Shown here: in pieces, positions 52,783 to 61,615 of the stretch
Layout: every line of letters begins with the position of its first letter
How positions within the stretch are numbered: the stretch's first letter is position 1
Assembly: GCA_018266375.1 (NCBI GenBank)
Contig: JAFEAO010000003.1
Span: 65,578 to 129,577, forward strand
Direction: 5' to 3'
DNA length: 64,000 bases
Source of the DNA: Bdellovibrionales bacterium
GTDB lineage: Bacteria; Bdellovibrionota; UBA1018; CAIMNF01
Position numbers and translations under genes: made by a program
The notes under the pieces: generated by a model
Seen by the model: the letters and a program-made list of their open reading frames with translations, nothing else
What the model was told of the DNA's origin: nothing
The model's database searches: none

Positions 52783-53985
52783 ATGGCTAAAATTGAGTCT
52801 GCATTTATAAAACCGATCTATCTTGGCGCACCTGTTCGTACCCCGATTGGGAAGTTCGGTGGCACTCTGAAACGTCTTGCAGTGGGGGAGCTGGCCGCAC
52901 TTACACTTAAGGAATGTATACACCGGGCGTCAGAAGCGGATGGTTTGGATCTGGCCAAGGGTGCGGACTGGGTTTTGATGGGCCATGCACGCCAGGCCGG
53001 CGGTCGTCCGAACCCGGCAAGACAGGCTACGATTTCCGGTGGGCTCGCAGAGTCGGTACCGGCAATCACGATTAACCAGGCTTGCGCTTCGGGACTCGCA
53101 TCCGTGATTCAAGCTGCCGAAAAAATTGCCCTCGGCCGCGCAAAGATGATTTATGCCGGCGGGGTCGAGAGCATGTCCAATACCCCTTACTTGCTGATGC
53201 AAGGTCGTTGGGGCTTGAGAATGGGCAACACCGAAATTTTGGACGGCATGACCCAGGACGGATTTTTGTGTCCGATGGCGAACATGCTCATGGGTGCAAC
53301 CGTCGATACCTATCTTGCCAAAGAGATGGGCATCACTCGCCAAGAACAAGACGCTTACGCGCTCGAATCCCAGCGTCGTGCCGAAGCCGCGTGGAAAGCG
53401 GGCCATTTCAAGAAAGAAACATTCACGATTCCGGGTGACGCTAAAAATCCGGATCTGTCCGAGGACGAACATCGCCGTCCGCAAACCACGATGGAGAGTC
53501 TCGCAAAGCTTCCGCCTGTGTTTGATAAGGCCACTGGTACCGTTACTGCCGGTAACGCGAGCGGTATTGTCGACGGCTCGGCGTTCATGCAAGTCACATC
53601 CGATCGTCGCAACTCCAGTGTTGTCGAACTCATGGATTACGAGACGATCGCGCTTGACCCGCGCCGAATGGGCCTTGGTCCGATCGAGTCGACGCAGAGG
53701 TTGCTCGCACGCCACAATCTCAAGGTTGCCGACCTCGAGTCGGTCGAGATCAACGAAGCGTTCGCGGCTCAGGTCATTGCTTGCAATCGCGCTTTGATGA
53801 TTCCAACCGAGCGTCTCAATCCACGAGGAGGATCGATCGCCATCGGCCATCCGATTGGCGCAACCGGGACCCGTATTCTCGTGACCTTGTCCGAGACCTT
53901 GCGCGGAAAACCGGGTGCACTTGGCGTTGCAACCTTGTGCGTCAGCGGTGGGATGGGTGTTGCAGTTTTAGTCCGTGCCCTTTAA
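52783..53985 (+). CDS. Acetyl-CoA C-acyltransferase (thiolase)
   Basis: A 400-residue thiolase. Seen: the acyl-binding Cys in NQACASGL, NEAFAAQV, the His in GHPIGATGTR and the second active Cys in TLCVSGGMG. It either joins two acetyl-CoA to acetoacetyl-CoA or cuts 3-oxoacyl-CoA in fatty-acid breakdown. No other beta-oxidation gene adjoins. Start chosen by the first Met; no ribosome-binding site, a leaderless layout. Confidence 0.95.
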   Translation: MAKIESAFIKPIYLGAPVRTPIGKFGGTLKRLAVGELAALTLKECIHRASEADGLDLAKGADWVLMGHARQAGGRPNPARQATISGGLAESVPAITINQACASGLASVIQAAEKIALGRAKMIYAGGVESMSNTPYLLMQGRWGLRMGNTEILDGMTQDGFLCPMANMLMGATVDTYLAKEMGITRQEQDAYALESQRRAEAAWKAGHFKKETFTIPGDAKNPDLSEDEHRRPQTTMESLAKLPPVFDKATGTVTAGNASGIVDGSAFMQVTSDRRNSSVVELMDYETIALDPRRMGLGPIESTQRLLARHNLKVADLESVEINEAFAAQVIACNRALMIPTERLNPRGGSIAIGHPIGATGTRILVTLSETLRGKPGALGVATLCVSGGMGVAVLVRAL

Positions 53986-54098
53986 GTTTTGTCGCAAAAT
54001 ACGGCACCGTTTTTGTCGGTAAATTTGCTTGCCCGCCCTAAAAAACGAATGAATAATCGTCCTATAACAATAATCTTTAACTAAGAAGGGGAACTCTC

Positions 54099-54347
54099 AT
54101 GAACATGAAAAATACATTCGCATTGGCTCTCATCGCTGGTCTCGTTGTCACTGCTGCTAACAACAGCTTCGCAGGCGACAAAAAAGAAGCCGAGTCTTGC
54201 AAAGGCGAGCACGGCTGCAAGGGCAAGAAAAAGAAGGCTGCAGCTGAGCACAAAGCTAAAGCAGAAGAACACAAAGCAGCTGCTGAAGAACACAAAGCAG
54301 ACGCGGCTGGCGCAGGCGCTGCAACTGGTGAAACTACTAACCACTAA
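54099..54347 (+). CDS. Small Cys/His-rich secreted peptide, candidate MNIO substrate
   Basis: An 82-residue protein. Seen: a signal peptide (about 1-25, ending NNSFAG), a Cys-bearing segment ESCKGEHGCKGKKKK, then three 7-residue repeats ending EHKA and an Ala/Gly/Thr-rich tail. AAGGGG precedes the ATG, and a strong terminator follows, before the gene for an MNIO enzyme. Known: MNIO (DUF692) enzymes modify Cys residues of short secreted precursors such as bufferins and HvfA, whose cores are Cys/Gly/Lys-rich. That this peptide is the substrate is an inference from composition and position. Confidence 0.75.
   Translation: MNMKNTFALALIAGLVVTAANNSFAGDKKEAESCKGEHGCKGKKKKAAAEHKAKAEEHKAAAEEHKADAAGAGAATGETTNH
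54237..54299 (+). repeat. Three tandem 21-bp units coding for AxxEHKA repeats
   Basis: Units at 54237-54257, 54258-54278 and 54279-54299 each encode seven residues with Glu-His-Lys-Ala at positions 4-7. On a helix the histidines fall every two turns on one face, which may bind metal. Confidence 0.85.
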
Positions 54348-54366
54348 TTGGTTTTATAAGTTCTAA

Positions 54367-54399
54367 GGGGCGGTCTTGCGACCGCCCCTTTTTGTTTTT
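54367..54399 (+). terminator. Intrinsic terminator between peptide and MNIO genes
   Basis: GGGGCGGTC / GACCGCCCC with a 4-nt loop (TTGC), then TTTTTGTTTTT. Nine perfect pairs and a T-tract: strong. It lies 20 nt after the peptide gene and 30 nt before the MNIO start. Confidence 0.9.
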
Positions 54400-54428
54400 G
54401 GCGCCGAATATGGTAAGATTTCGATGCG

Positions 54429-56012
54429 ATGAAGTCGTTCCGCAAATCCATTTTTACCAACTATGGCATCGGCCACGGGCTCCGTTTCGAGCATTTTCCT
54501 TTGTTTTTGGAGTCTGCGCAAGCGCCTGCGGGGATACGCTGGGTCGAGGTCATCAGCGAAAATTTCATGGCTGGGCCGAAGCTTCAAAACACCGGCGCAC
54601 TCCGGAATTTATTAAAGATTCGAGAAAATCACCTTGTCGCGCTTCATGGGGTCTCACTCAGCATCGGTTCCGCATCGGACTTAAATCCGCTCTATCTTAA
54701 GAATCTCAAAACCCTCGTCAATCAAGTCCAACCGATCTCGGTATCCGATCATTTGTGCTGGACTCGCGTCGATGATCGTAACACGCACGATCTCAATCCG
54801 ATTCCCTATACCCGGCGCCATGTCGAGTACGTGGCTCAACAGATTTCCCGCGTTCAGGACATGCTCGGCCGTCGCATGCTGATCGAAAACGTATCGACAT
54901 ATCTGACTCACGAGCGATCCGAGATGAGCGAAGTCGAGTTTTTGAACGAAGTCCTGAAGCGCGCGGATTGCGGGATGATTCTCGACATCAATAACGTTTA
55001 CGTCAGCGCCACCAACCATGGGTTCGATGCCCGCAAATTTTTAGCGGCGTTACCGACCGAGCGAATGGGACAGGTGCATCTTGCCGGCCATTCCAACGTG
55101 GATGGATTTTTAATCGACACGCATGACGAGCCCGTGCCCGAGGCGGTGTGGGAACTGTACGATTGGTATGGTCGTAAGTTCGGTCATCCGAGTGTGATGA
55201 TCGAGCGGGACGGGAATATTCCGTCTTGGCCTGAACTTGAAAAAGAAATCAAACGCATGAGTGCGGGCTTTAAACCCAACTCCGAGATCTCGCTCATCGC
55301 GGTCCCTCCTCTCGCTGTCGCTCCATTGCAAGAGACGCTCGTGCAAGTCGAAGACGAGAGAGCGGATCAACATCGCTGGGTCGATTCGTTGATCGGTGAG
55401 TATTCGATGAGCGGAATCGTCGGTGACGATAAAAAGAGTGACCGGTTACGTTTTGAAGTTTACGAAGACGCGTATTGGATCCGCTTGCGCGACGCCATCA
55501 CCGCGGACTTCATTGAATTCAAAAAAGCGATTCCTGAAGAGGAATACGACGATCTCGTCTCGGACATCCTCTCCAGGTATCCGTCGCGAAGTTACAGCAT
55601 CGCTGAGCTCGGTCTCCGTTTTTTGGAAGGTTTGCGGGAGTCGAAGCATCCTCATTTCGCGATTGCCGAGCAGGATTGGGCGCGCAACCTCGCCTATTTT
55701 CAACGGGCTTCGGTGGCGGCGCCGGGCGTGGAAACCGACTTCAGTCGGCTTGCCCTGGAAAATCCGGACGACTTCGATAAAATTTCGGTCGTTCTCCACC
55801 CGAGCGTGCAGATGCTCGCCGATCAAAAATGCGTCTATTGGCATGATCACGGTGCTCGCGAAAAAAGTTTCAATGAGCAAGACTGGCCTGCTATAGTCGC
55901 GTTGTCAAAAGGTTTGCCGATTTCTCAATGGGAAACCATACCGGGACTGAGTCCCCGGATGATTCAAAAATGGACCGAGGAAGGATTGATCCGTGGCTAC
56001 CAAAAAAACTAA
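54429..56012 (+). CDS. MNIO (DUF692) - DUF2063 fusion, peptide-modifying iron enzyme
   Basis: A 527-residue fusion. The first 285 residues or so are a multinuclear non-heme iron oxidative enzyme of the DUF692 group (MbnB/BufB-like), with metal-ligand motifs [55 protein letters not shown] and IERDGNIP. Residues about 300-430 match DUF2063 (BufC-like), normally a separate substrate-recognising partner ([19 protein letters not shown]). The last 90 residues are a further extension. Known: such pairs oxidise Cys of RiPP precursors, some of which bind copper. It overlaps folE by 20 nt. Confidence 0.92.
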   Translation: MKSFRKSIFTNYGIGHGLRFEHFPLFLESAQAPAGIRWVEVISENFMAGPKLQNTGALRNLLKIRENHLVALHGVSLSIGSASDLNPLYLKNLKTLVNQVQPISVSDHLCWTRVDDRNTHDLNPIPYTRRHVEYVAQQISRVQDMLGRRMLIENVSTYLTHERSEMSEVEFLNEVLKRADCGMILDINNVYVSATNHGFDARKFLAALPTERMGQVHLAGHSNVDGFLIDTHDEPVPEAVWELYDWYGRKFGHPSVMIERDGNIPSWPELEKEIKRMSAGFKPNSEISLIAVPPLAVAPLQETLVQVEDERADQHRWVDSLIGEYSMSGIVGDDKKSDRLRFEVYEDAYWIRLRDAITADFIEFKKAIPEEEYDDLVSDILSRYPSRSYSIAELGLRFLEGLRESKHPHFAIAEQDWARNLAYFQRASVAAPGVETDFSRLALENPDDFDKISVVLHPSVQMLADQKCVYWHDHGAREKSFNEQDWPAIVALSKGLPISQWETIPGLSPRMIQKWTEEGLIRGYQKN

Positions 56013-56580
56013 AGTAACTGCCTCCAAAGAAATCGCGAGCATTCAACCGCTCGTAACCGACTTGCTGAAAGCGATTCAAGAGGATCCAAAACGCGAAGGG
56101 CTGGTCGATACACCTCGTCGATTTGCTAAATCCGTGGATTTTTTGACTTCGGGTTATCGCTCGAGCGTTGCCGACGTCGTGGGGAAGGGGCTTTTCAAGG
56201 CGGAGTCAAGCGAGATGGTTATCGTCAAAGACATCGAGCTCTATTCCTTGTGCGAGCACCACATGTTGCCGTTTTTCGGTAAGGCGCACGTCGCTTACAT
56301 TCCCAATAAAAAGATCATTGGCCTCTCTAAAATACCTCGGATCGTGGACGTGTTCGCACGCCGTTTGCAGGTGCAAGAACGCATGACCGCGCAAGTTGCG
56401 GACGCGCTGATGGACGTGTTGGAACCCTTGGGGGTCGCGGTCGTGATCGAAGCGGTCCACTTTTGCATGATGATGCGCGGGGTGGAGAAGCAAAACAGCA
56501 AAACCATCACTTCAGCGATGCGCGGGGACTTCTATAACGACCCGACGACTCGCGCCGAATTCCTCAATTTGATCCGCTGA
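55993..56580 (+). CDS. folE: GTP cyclohydrolase I
   Basis: A 195-residue enzyme that makes dihydroneopterin triphosphate from GTP, the first step to folate. Seen: DTPRRFAK, the zinc ligands in [10 protein letters not shown] and [10 protein letters not shown], and [20 protein letters not shown]. The start is a GTG inside the end of the MNIO gene with GGAAGGAT upstream, so the two are translationally linked. This linkage may be chance packing; folE has no known part in MNIO chemistry. Confidence 0.96.
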   Translation: MATKKTKVTASKEIASIQPLVTDLLKAIQEDPKREGLVDTPRRFAKSVDFLTSGYRSSVADVVGKGLFKAESSEMVIVKDIELYSLCEHHMLPFFGKAHVAYIPNKKIIGLSKIPRIVDVFARRLQVQERMTAQVADALMDVLEPLGVAVVIEAVHFCMMMRGVEKQNSKTITSAMRGDFYNDPTTRAEFLNLIR

Positions 56581-56586
56581 AAGTTT

Positions 56587-56748
56587 ATGGGTAAAAGCAT
56601 ACCGCTGCGGCGGTCATCGTCATCGTAGGACCGGTTTTTTATCGGTATTCCAAGCTGATTTGGTTGCATCTTGAAACCGACTTCGCTAAAAAATGAAGGG
56701 GAGCAAGATCGCGTCGATGCGATCGCCGAAGCTAACAAAAAATCATGA
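56587..56748 (+). pseudogene. Small membrane-protein gene broken by two compensating frameshifts
   Basis: No single frame is open, but adding one base in the A-run 56593-56596 and removing one from the A-run 56688-56693 gives a 53-residue frame: MGKKHTAAAVIVIVGPVFYR, then a polar C-terminal half ending AIAEANKKS. The restored stop overlaps the tatD-like start as ATGA, the usual operon junction here. The hydrophobic run may be a membrane segment. The gene may be recently inactivated, recoded, or misread in sequencing at homopolymers. Confidence 0.5.
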
Positions 56749-57527
56749 TCGATTGTCACTGCCACCTCGCGGATTCAAGATGCTTTAAAGATGCGGACCG
56801 GATTTTGTCCGAAGGTCGTGCGGTCGGCATCCGCAAATGGGTTCTGGGTGGCACCGATCCGGTCGAGTGGGATCGTCAGGCCGAACTCGCTGGCCGCTAT
56901 CCGGGACAGATGTTTCAAAACTATGGCCTCCATCCGTGGTGGGTGGAGAAGCTCTCGCGCCCTGAAATCGACAGCGCGCTCGCGATGCTGAAATCCAAAC
57001 TTGGGAGCGCACAAGGATTGGGCGAAACCGGTCTCGATTTTTACGAGAAGCGCGATCCCGAAAAGTTCGACGATCAATTTTATGCATTTGATGCGCAGGT
57101 ACGCCTCGCCGTCGCCCGCGAAAAGCCGATCGTTCTCCACGTGGTTAAAGCCTTTGATGAAAGTCTGGGAGTGATTAAATCGCATGTGTGGAGCGGTGGG
57201 GGGTTGCAGGTCCCGATCATGCTCCACCGCTACTCCGGTAATGAGCAGCAGGCCAAACCATGGATTGAGATGGGGGTCATGCTTTCGTTCACGGAAGCGT
57301 TCATCGATCCCGAGCGTGGCAAGAAATCACGCCGGACTCTGCTTGAAACTCCGGTTGAGCAGATATTGCTTGAGACCGATGGCCCGGACCTCCCGTTTAC
57401 CGATTTACCCCGGATTTACGCCGAGGCGGCCAAGGTCAAAGGAATGGAATTAAAGGCATTCCAAGCCCAGATCGTCGCCAATATTGAGCGTTTTTATCGG
57501 GTAGACACTCGCGCCAAAAACGGCTAA
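56745..57527 (+). CDS. TatD-family metal-dependent hydrolase
   Basis: A 260-residue TIM-barrel hydrolase. Seen: the metal-binding HCHLAD at residues 4-9, GETGLDFYEK, a His in VLHVVKAF, another in MLHRYSGNEQQ, and Asp in ETDGPD near 208. Known: TatD proteins are DNases or D-aminoacyl-tRNA deacylases; the exact substrate is not certain. The start ATG overlaps the restored stop of the small broken gene. tcdA follows 13 nt later. Confidence 0.93.
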   Translation: MIDCHCHLADSRCFKDADRILSEGRAVGIRKWVLGGTDPVEWDRQAELAGRYPGQMFQNYGLHPWWVEKLSRPEIDSALAMLKSKLGSAQGLGETGLDFYEKRDPEKFDDQFYAFDAQVRLAVAREKPIVLHVVKAFDESLGVIKSHVWSGGGLQVPIMLHRYSGNEQQAKPWIEMGVMLSFTEAFIDPERGKKSRRTLLETPVEQILLETDGPDLPFTDLPRIYAEAAKVKGMELKAFQAQIVANIERFYRVDTRAKNG

Positions 57528-57540
57528 AATCCACCTTCAC

Positions 57541-58452
57541 ATGGCTCACGATATCGAACAAATCAACACTCGCGAAGAAGCGCGCAAAGCCCAACCGCAA
57601 GCGCAGGAAATTCTCCCGATGACGGATGCGGAGATGGAAACCTACCGTCTTCACCGCCGCTTTGATCGTATGGGGCGCTTGATTGGCGACCCAGCGATGG
57701 AAAAGTTGTTCCGCTCGCATGTGATGATCATCGGTCTTGGTGGGGTGGGGTCGTTCGCAGCTGAGAGTATCGCGCGCTCGGGCGTGGGCAAGATGACCCT
57801 CGTTGATTTCGACGAGATCTGTGTCACTAACTTCAACCGCCAGCTGCACTCGCTTCAAGGTTTGGTGGGCGAAAAGAAAGCCGACGTCATGGCCGAGCGT
57901 TTGCGTAAGATCAATCCGCAAGCTCAGGTTTATTCGATTCCAAAGTTTTACAATGCACGCTTTAGCACCGAGATTTTCGAAGAAGCCGAAAAACTCACGG
58001 GCCAGAAGCCGGATTTCATCATCGACGCGATCGATAGCATCACGCCGAAGTGTCATTTGCTCCAGATGTGCCGCGATCTCAAGATCCCGGTCGTCACCTC
58101 TACCGGTTCGGGCGGCAAGATGGACCCGACTCGCATTAAGGTTACTGATCTTGCGACGACGATAATCGACCCGCTCGCAAAAGCCGTACGTCGCATCTTG
58201 CGCGACCAACATGGATTCCCGCAAGAAGGCCCGTTCGGAATCACCGCGGTTTACTCGGACGAGAATGCGATGGCACCCATGGAGCTCAATTATGATAACG
58301 GCAAGGGCTTCCGCTGCGTTTGTCCTCAAGGGCAGAACGAGTACTTTAACTGCGATAATCGCAACGTCATCCTTGGTAACGCGAGCTTCGTGACCGGATC
58401 GTTCGGCCTCGCTTGTGCCTCCGTCGTAGTTCGCGAACTCATCAAAACGTAA
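57541..58452 (+). CDS. tcdA: tRNA threonylcarbamoyladenosine dehydratase (ThiF/E1-like)
   Basis: A 303-residue E1-like enzyme. Seen: ATP-binding GLGGVGSFAAESIARSGVG, the Asp/Asn/Arg of VDFDEICVTNFNRQLHSL, and IDAIDSITPK. These match TcdA (CsdL), which closes the threonylcarbamoyl group of t6A37 in tRNA to its cyclic form using ATP. About 45 extra residues precede the usual start. Part of the run tatD-like/tcdA; the MoeB/ThiF group is the alternative, but no sulfur-carrier gene is near. Confidence 0.9.
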   Translation: MAHDIEQINTREEARKAQPQAQEILPMTDAEMETYRLHRRFDRMGRLIGDPAMEKLFRSHVMIIGLGGVGSFAAESIARSGVGKMTLVDFDEICVTNFNRQLHSLQGLVGEKKADVMAERLRKINPQAQVYSIPKFYNARFSTEIFEEAEKLTGQKPDFIIDAIDSITPKCHLLQMCRDLKIPVVTSTGSGGKMDPTRIKVTDLATTIIDPLAKAVRRILRDQHGFPQEGPFGITAVYSDENAMAPMELNYDNGKGFRCVCPQGQNEYFNCDNRNVILGNASFVTGSFGLACASVVVRELIKT

Positions 58453-58474
58453 TTCACGGTAGGCGAGAGCCGTA

Positions 58475-61400
58475 CTAACCGACCGAGAACCATGCCTTCA
58501 TCTTCGCGTTCGACCACAAGCGAAAGCGATCCACGAACGAGAACGCCGCCGGGACGACCACGAGGGTGAGGAGAGTCGAGCTCACGAGGCCACCGATAAT
58601 CGCGACACCCATGGAGGTGCGTTGCTTCGACGCTTCGTTTAAGCCCACCGCGATCGGAATCGTACCCGCGATCAGGGCGAGTGAGGTCATCAGGATCGGG
58701 CGCAAACGAGTGCGGCCGGCTTTGACCATCGCCTGAGTGCGGTCCATGCCCTCATGGATCAACTGCGTCGCATAGTCCACGAGCAAGATGGAGTTTTTGA
58801 CCGCCACCCCCAAGAGCATGATCACCCCGATCATCGAGAAGATGTTGAGTGACTCCTGCGTGATCGCGAGCGCTACCATCGATCCGCAAAACGCGAGCGG
58901 GAGGGCAAGCATGATCGTAAACGGAGTCACAAACGATTCGTACAGGGAGGAGAGCACCAAGAAAATGAAGAGAACGCCGAAGATCACCGCGGTGACCATG
59001 CTCTCTCCGAGTTCTTTGAAATTCTCGGCCTGACCGACGTACACGTAGCGCATGCCGGTCGGGAGCGGGAGATCGGTCGACATCTTATGGGCGATGTCGT
59101 TCATGACGTCACCCATGCCCGCGCCTGGAGCGATATCGGCCTGGATTTGAATGTAACGGCTCCGGTCCTGGCGGTTCACTTTCGACGGGCCAGTCTCGTC
59201 TTTTTTAACCGCGACGTCCGAGAGTTTGATCAGGTTATTGGTCAGGTTCGGAACAAAGTAGCGGTTAAAGTTTTCCTTGACGTTGCGTTGCTCTTCGACC
59301 AAGCGGGTGTGTACGTCGTACTCGAGACCGTTCACGCGGTACTTAGCGACGTCGGTACCTTCGATGAGACTGCGCATCTCAAGACCCATCGACGCCGGAG
59401 TCACGCCGAGTTCGCTCGCGCGCAAGCGATCGAGTTGGAGTTGGACCTCGGGTTTACCCGGACGGAAGTTGACGTCGACGTCTTTCAGGCCCGGATGAGT
59501 TTTCGCCCAAGCAAAGAGCTTCATCGTGTACTCTTCGAGCTCTTTTTGATCGTTACCGACGATGTTCAGGTTAAACGGACGCTGTCCTCCGCCGACCGCA
59601 TCGTAGTCCTTGACCGCCGGATTGTATTGGGCGTAAGGCTTCAATTGACCCCGAATCACTTCTTTGACCTGCGAGGTGTTCATCTTCCGCTGTTTTGACG
59701 GTACAAGCTTCACGAAGAACGAACCGACGTTGGATTCGCGGTTTTGGTTCCCGATAGTGAGAGCCGATACTTCGACTTCCTTGTTGGAGCGAATGATCTT
59801 GTCGATCTCGGCACCGATCTTATCGGTCGCATCGATCGACGCTCCCGGTGACAAGTCAAACGACACCGAGAACTCGCCCGCATCTTGAGGAGGCAAGAAG
59901 GTTTTTGGAACGAACTTGCCGGTGTACATTGTCGCGAAGAAGATGAGTACGCTTATGCCGATTGCGCGACCTGGACGTTTAAGAGCCTTTTTGAGGAAGC
60001 TCTCGTAGAAGTTTTCCATGTTCGTTTGCGCGCGTTCGAACCAAGCAAGTGGTCCGCTCATCAGGCGCTCGATCCAGCCGCGTGCTTCGTGGTTTGATTT
60101 GCCTGCAAAGTAAGCGGAGAGCATCGGAGCGATGGTGAGAGCGTCAAACAAAGAGACGATCATCGCGAAGCACACGACGAAGCCGAACTGTTTGAAGAAC
60201 TGACCGACGACGCCTTTCAAGAACGCGACCGGACCAAACACCGCGATCACGGTGAGGGTGGTAGCGATTACGGCGAGCATCACTTCTTTGGTTCCGTCGA
60301 GAGCGGCTCGCTTTGGATCCTTGCCCATCTCGATATGACGGTAGATATTTTCCCGCACTACGATCGCGTCATCAATCAGGAGACCGACCGCCAGGGAAAG
60401 TGCGAGGAGAGTCATCAAGTTGATGGTGTAACCCGCGATCCACATCAAGATAAACGACCCTAAGAGCGAGTTCGGGAGGGCGAGAGCCGTGATGATGGTC
60501 GAGCGCGTGTTGCCCAAGAAAAAGAACACCACGATGACCGCAAGCGCGATTCCGAAGAAGATGGACTCCTTCACGTCGAGAACGTTGCTGCGGACGTAGA
60601 TCGAACCGTCCCGAACCATTTTGAGTTCCGGATTGCCTTTGATTTTTTCGAGCTCCGGTCCGAGCGCGTTGATCTTTTTGATTACGTTATCGGTGACGGC
60701 GATCGTATTGGCTCCGCTCTGCTTGAAAACGTAGATAAAGAGGGATTTGTCGCCGTTGATGTACACGCGAGACTTCTCGTCTTCGAGGTCGTCCTGGACT
60801 TTGGCGATATCTTTGATCCGGAGAGAACGCTCGCCGCTGAAGTTAACGACGGTATTTTCGATTTCATCGAGGTTTTCGAACTGACCCATGGTCCGGACGA
60901 TCGACTCGCGAGGACCTTCATCGAGTTTACCGGCCGGGATGTTCTCTCCCGCGCTCGATAGGCGCGCGTTGATTTGAGTCGCCGAGAGCTCGTGAGCTTT
61001 GAGCTTGGTCGCGTCCATCGACACTTTAATTTGACGTTTGCGCGCGCCCAAGACGTACACGAGACCCACTTGGTCGACTTGTTCGATCTTCGGGCGAATC
61101 TTATCGTCGGCGATATCGAAGAGCTCGGCCGGAGTCATGCCTTCTTTGGCTGAGAGCGAGAGAATTAAGATCGGCTGGTCGGCCGGATCAAGACGGCGAA
61201 TCGTCGGCTCGTCGATATCTTTAGGAAGAAGCCGCTTGGCGCCGCCAACGCGGTCACGAACTTGCTGCTCGGCGAATTTGATATCGGTTTCGAGGGTAAA
61301 CTCGGCGATGACCTGACTCACGCCTTCTTGGCTGACTGAGGTAAGACGCTTGATGCCGGGAAGGCTCGAGAGTTCATCCTCAAGGGGCTTAGAGACCAGC

Positions 61401-61582
61401 GTCTCGATCTCCGCAGGGCCCGCGCCGTTGTATGGAGTGTTCACGAAGACGACCGGGAAATTGACGTCCGGAAAGAGATCGACTCCGAGTTGGTTCATGC
61501 TGAAGCCGCCGACCGCAAGCATGAGGGCAACGAGGCAGCTGATGAAGGTGGGACGTTTAATGGCGAGTTCCGCTAGAGACAT
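58475..61582 (-). CDS. RND efflux transporter, inner-membrane pump
   Basis: A 1035-residue AcrB/MdtB-type pump of the HAE-1 group with 12 membrane segments and two large periplasmic loops. Seen: MSLAELAIKRPTFISCLVAL at the start, the proton-relay Asp pair in LLIDDAIVVRENIYRH (TM4) and VAVKNSILLVDYATQL (TM10). It expels drugs, detergents or lipids using the proton gradient. It lies 33 nt downstream of the tolC-like gene. No adaptor (membrane-fusion) gene is found between or beside them. Confidence 0.93.
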   Translation of the reverse strand: MSLAELAIKRPTFISCLVALMLAVGGFSMNQLGVDLFPDVNFPVVFVNTPYNGAGPAEIETLVSKPLEDELSSLPGIKRLTSVSQEGVSQVIAEFTLETDIKFAEQQVRDRVGGAKRLLPKDIDEPTIRRLDPADQPILILSLSAKEGMTPAELFDIADDKIRPKIEQVDQVGLVYVLGARKRQIKVSMDATKLKAHELSATQINARLSSAGENIPAGKLDEGPRESIVRTMGQFENLDEIENTVVNFSGERSLRIKDIAKVQDDLEDEKSRVYINGDKSLFIYVFKQSGANTIAVTDNVIKKINALGPELEKIKGNPELKMVRDGSIYVRSNVLDVKESIFFGIALAVIVVFFFLGNTRSTIITALALPNSLLGSFILMWIAGYTINLMTLLALSLAVGLLIDDAIVVRENIYRHIEMGKDPKRAALDGTKEVMLAVIATTLTVIAVFGPVAFLKGVVGQFFKQFGFVVCFAMIVSLFDALTIAPMLSAYFAGKSNHEARGWIERLMSGPLAWFERAQTNMENFYESFLKKALKRPGRAIGISVLIFFATMYTGKFVPKTFLPPQDAGEFSVSFDLSPGASIDATDKIGAEIDKIIRSNKEVEVSALTIGNQNRESNVGSFFVKLVPSKQRKMNTSQVKEVIRGQLKPYAQYNPAVKDYDAVGGGQRPFNLNIVGNDQKELEEYTMKLFAWAKTHPGLKDVDVNFRPGKPEVQLQLDRLRASELGVTPASMGLEMRSLIEGTDVAKYRVNGLEYDVHTRLVEEQRNVKENFNRYFVPNLTNNLIKLSDVAVKKDETGPSKVNRQDRSRYIQIQADIAPGAGMGDVMNDIAHKMSTDLPLPTGMRYVYVGQAENFKELGESMVTAVIFGVLFIFLVLSSLYESFVTPFTIMLALPLAFCGSMVALAITQESLNIFSMIGVIMLLGVAVKNSILLVDYATQLIHEGMDRTQAMVKAGRTRLRPILMTSLALIAGTIPIAVGLNEASKQRTSMGVAIIGGLVSSTLLTLVVVPAAFSFVDRFRLWSNAKMKAWFSVG

Positions 61583-61615
61583 AAAGGTTCCTTGAATTGG
61601 ACTTTCGTTAAATTC

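Noticed and set aside
52930..53850. 306-codon open frame antisense to thiolase
   Set aside because: Shadow of the thiolase gene, with no ribosome-binding site and no domain.
57436..58329. 297-codon open frame antisense to tcdA
   Set aside because: Shadow frame; tcdA on the other strand is conserved throughout.
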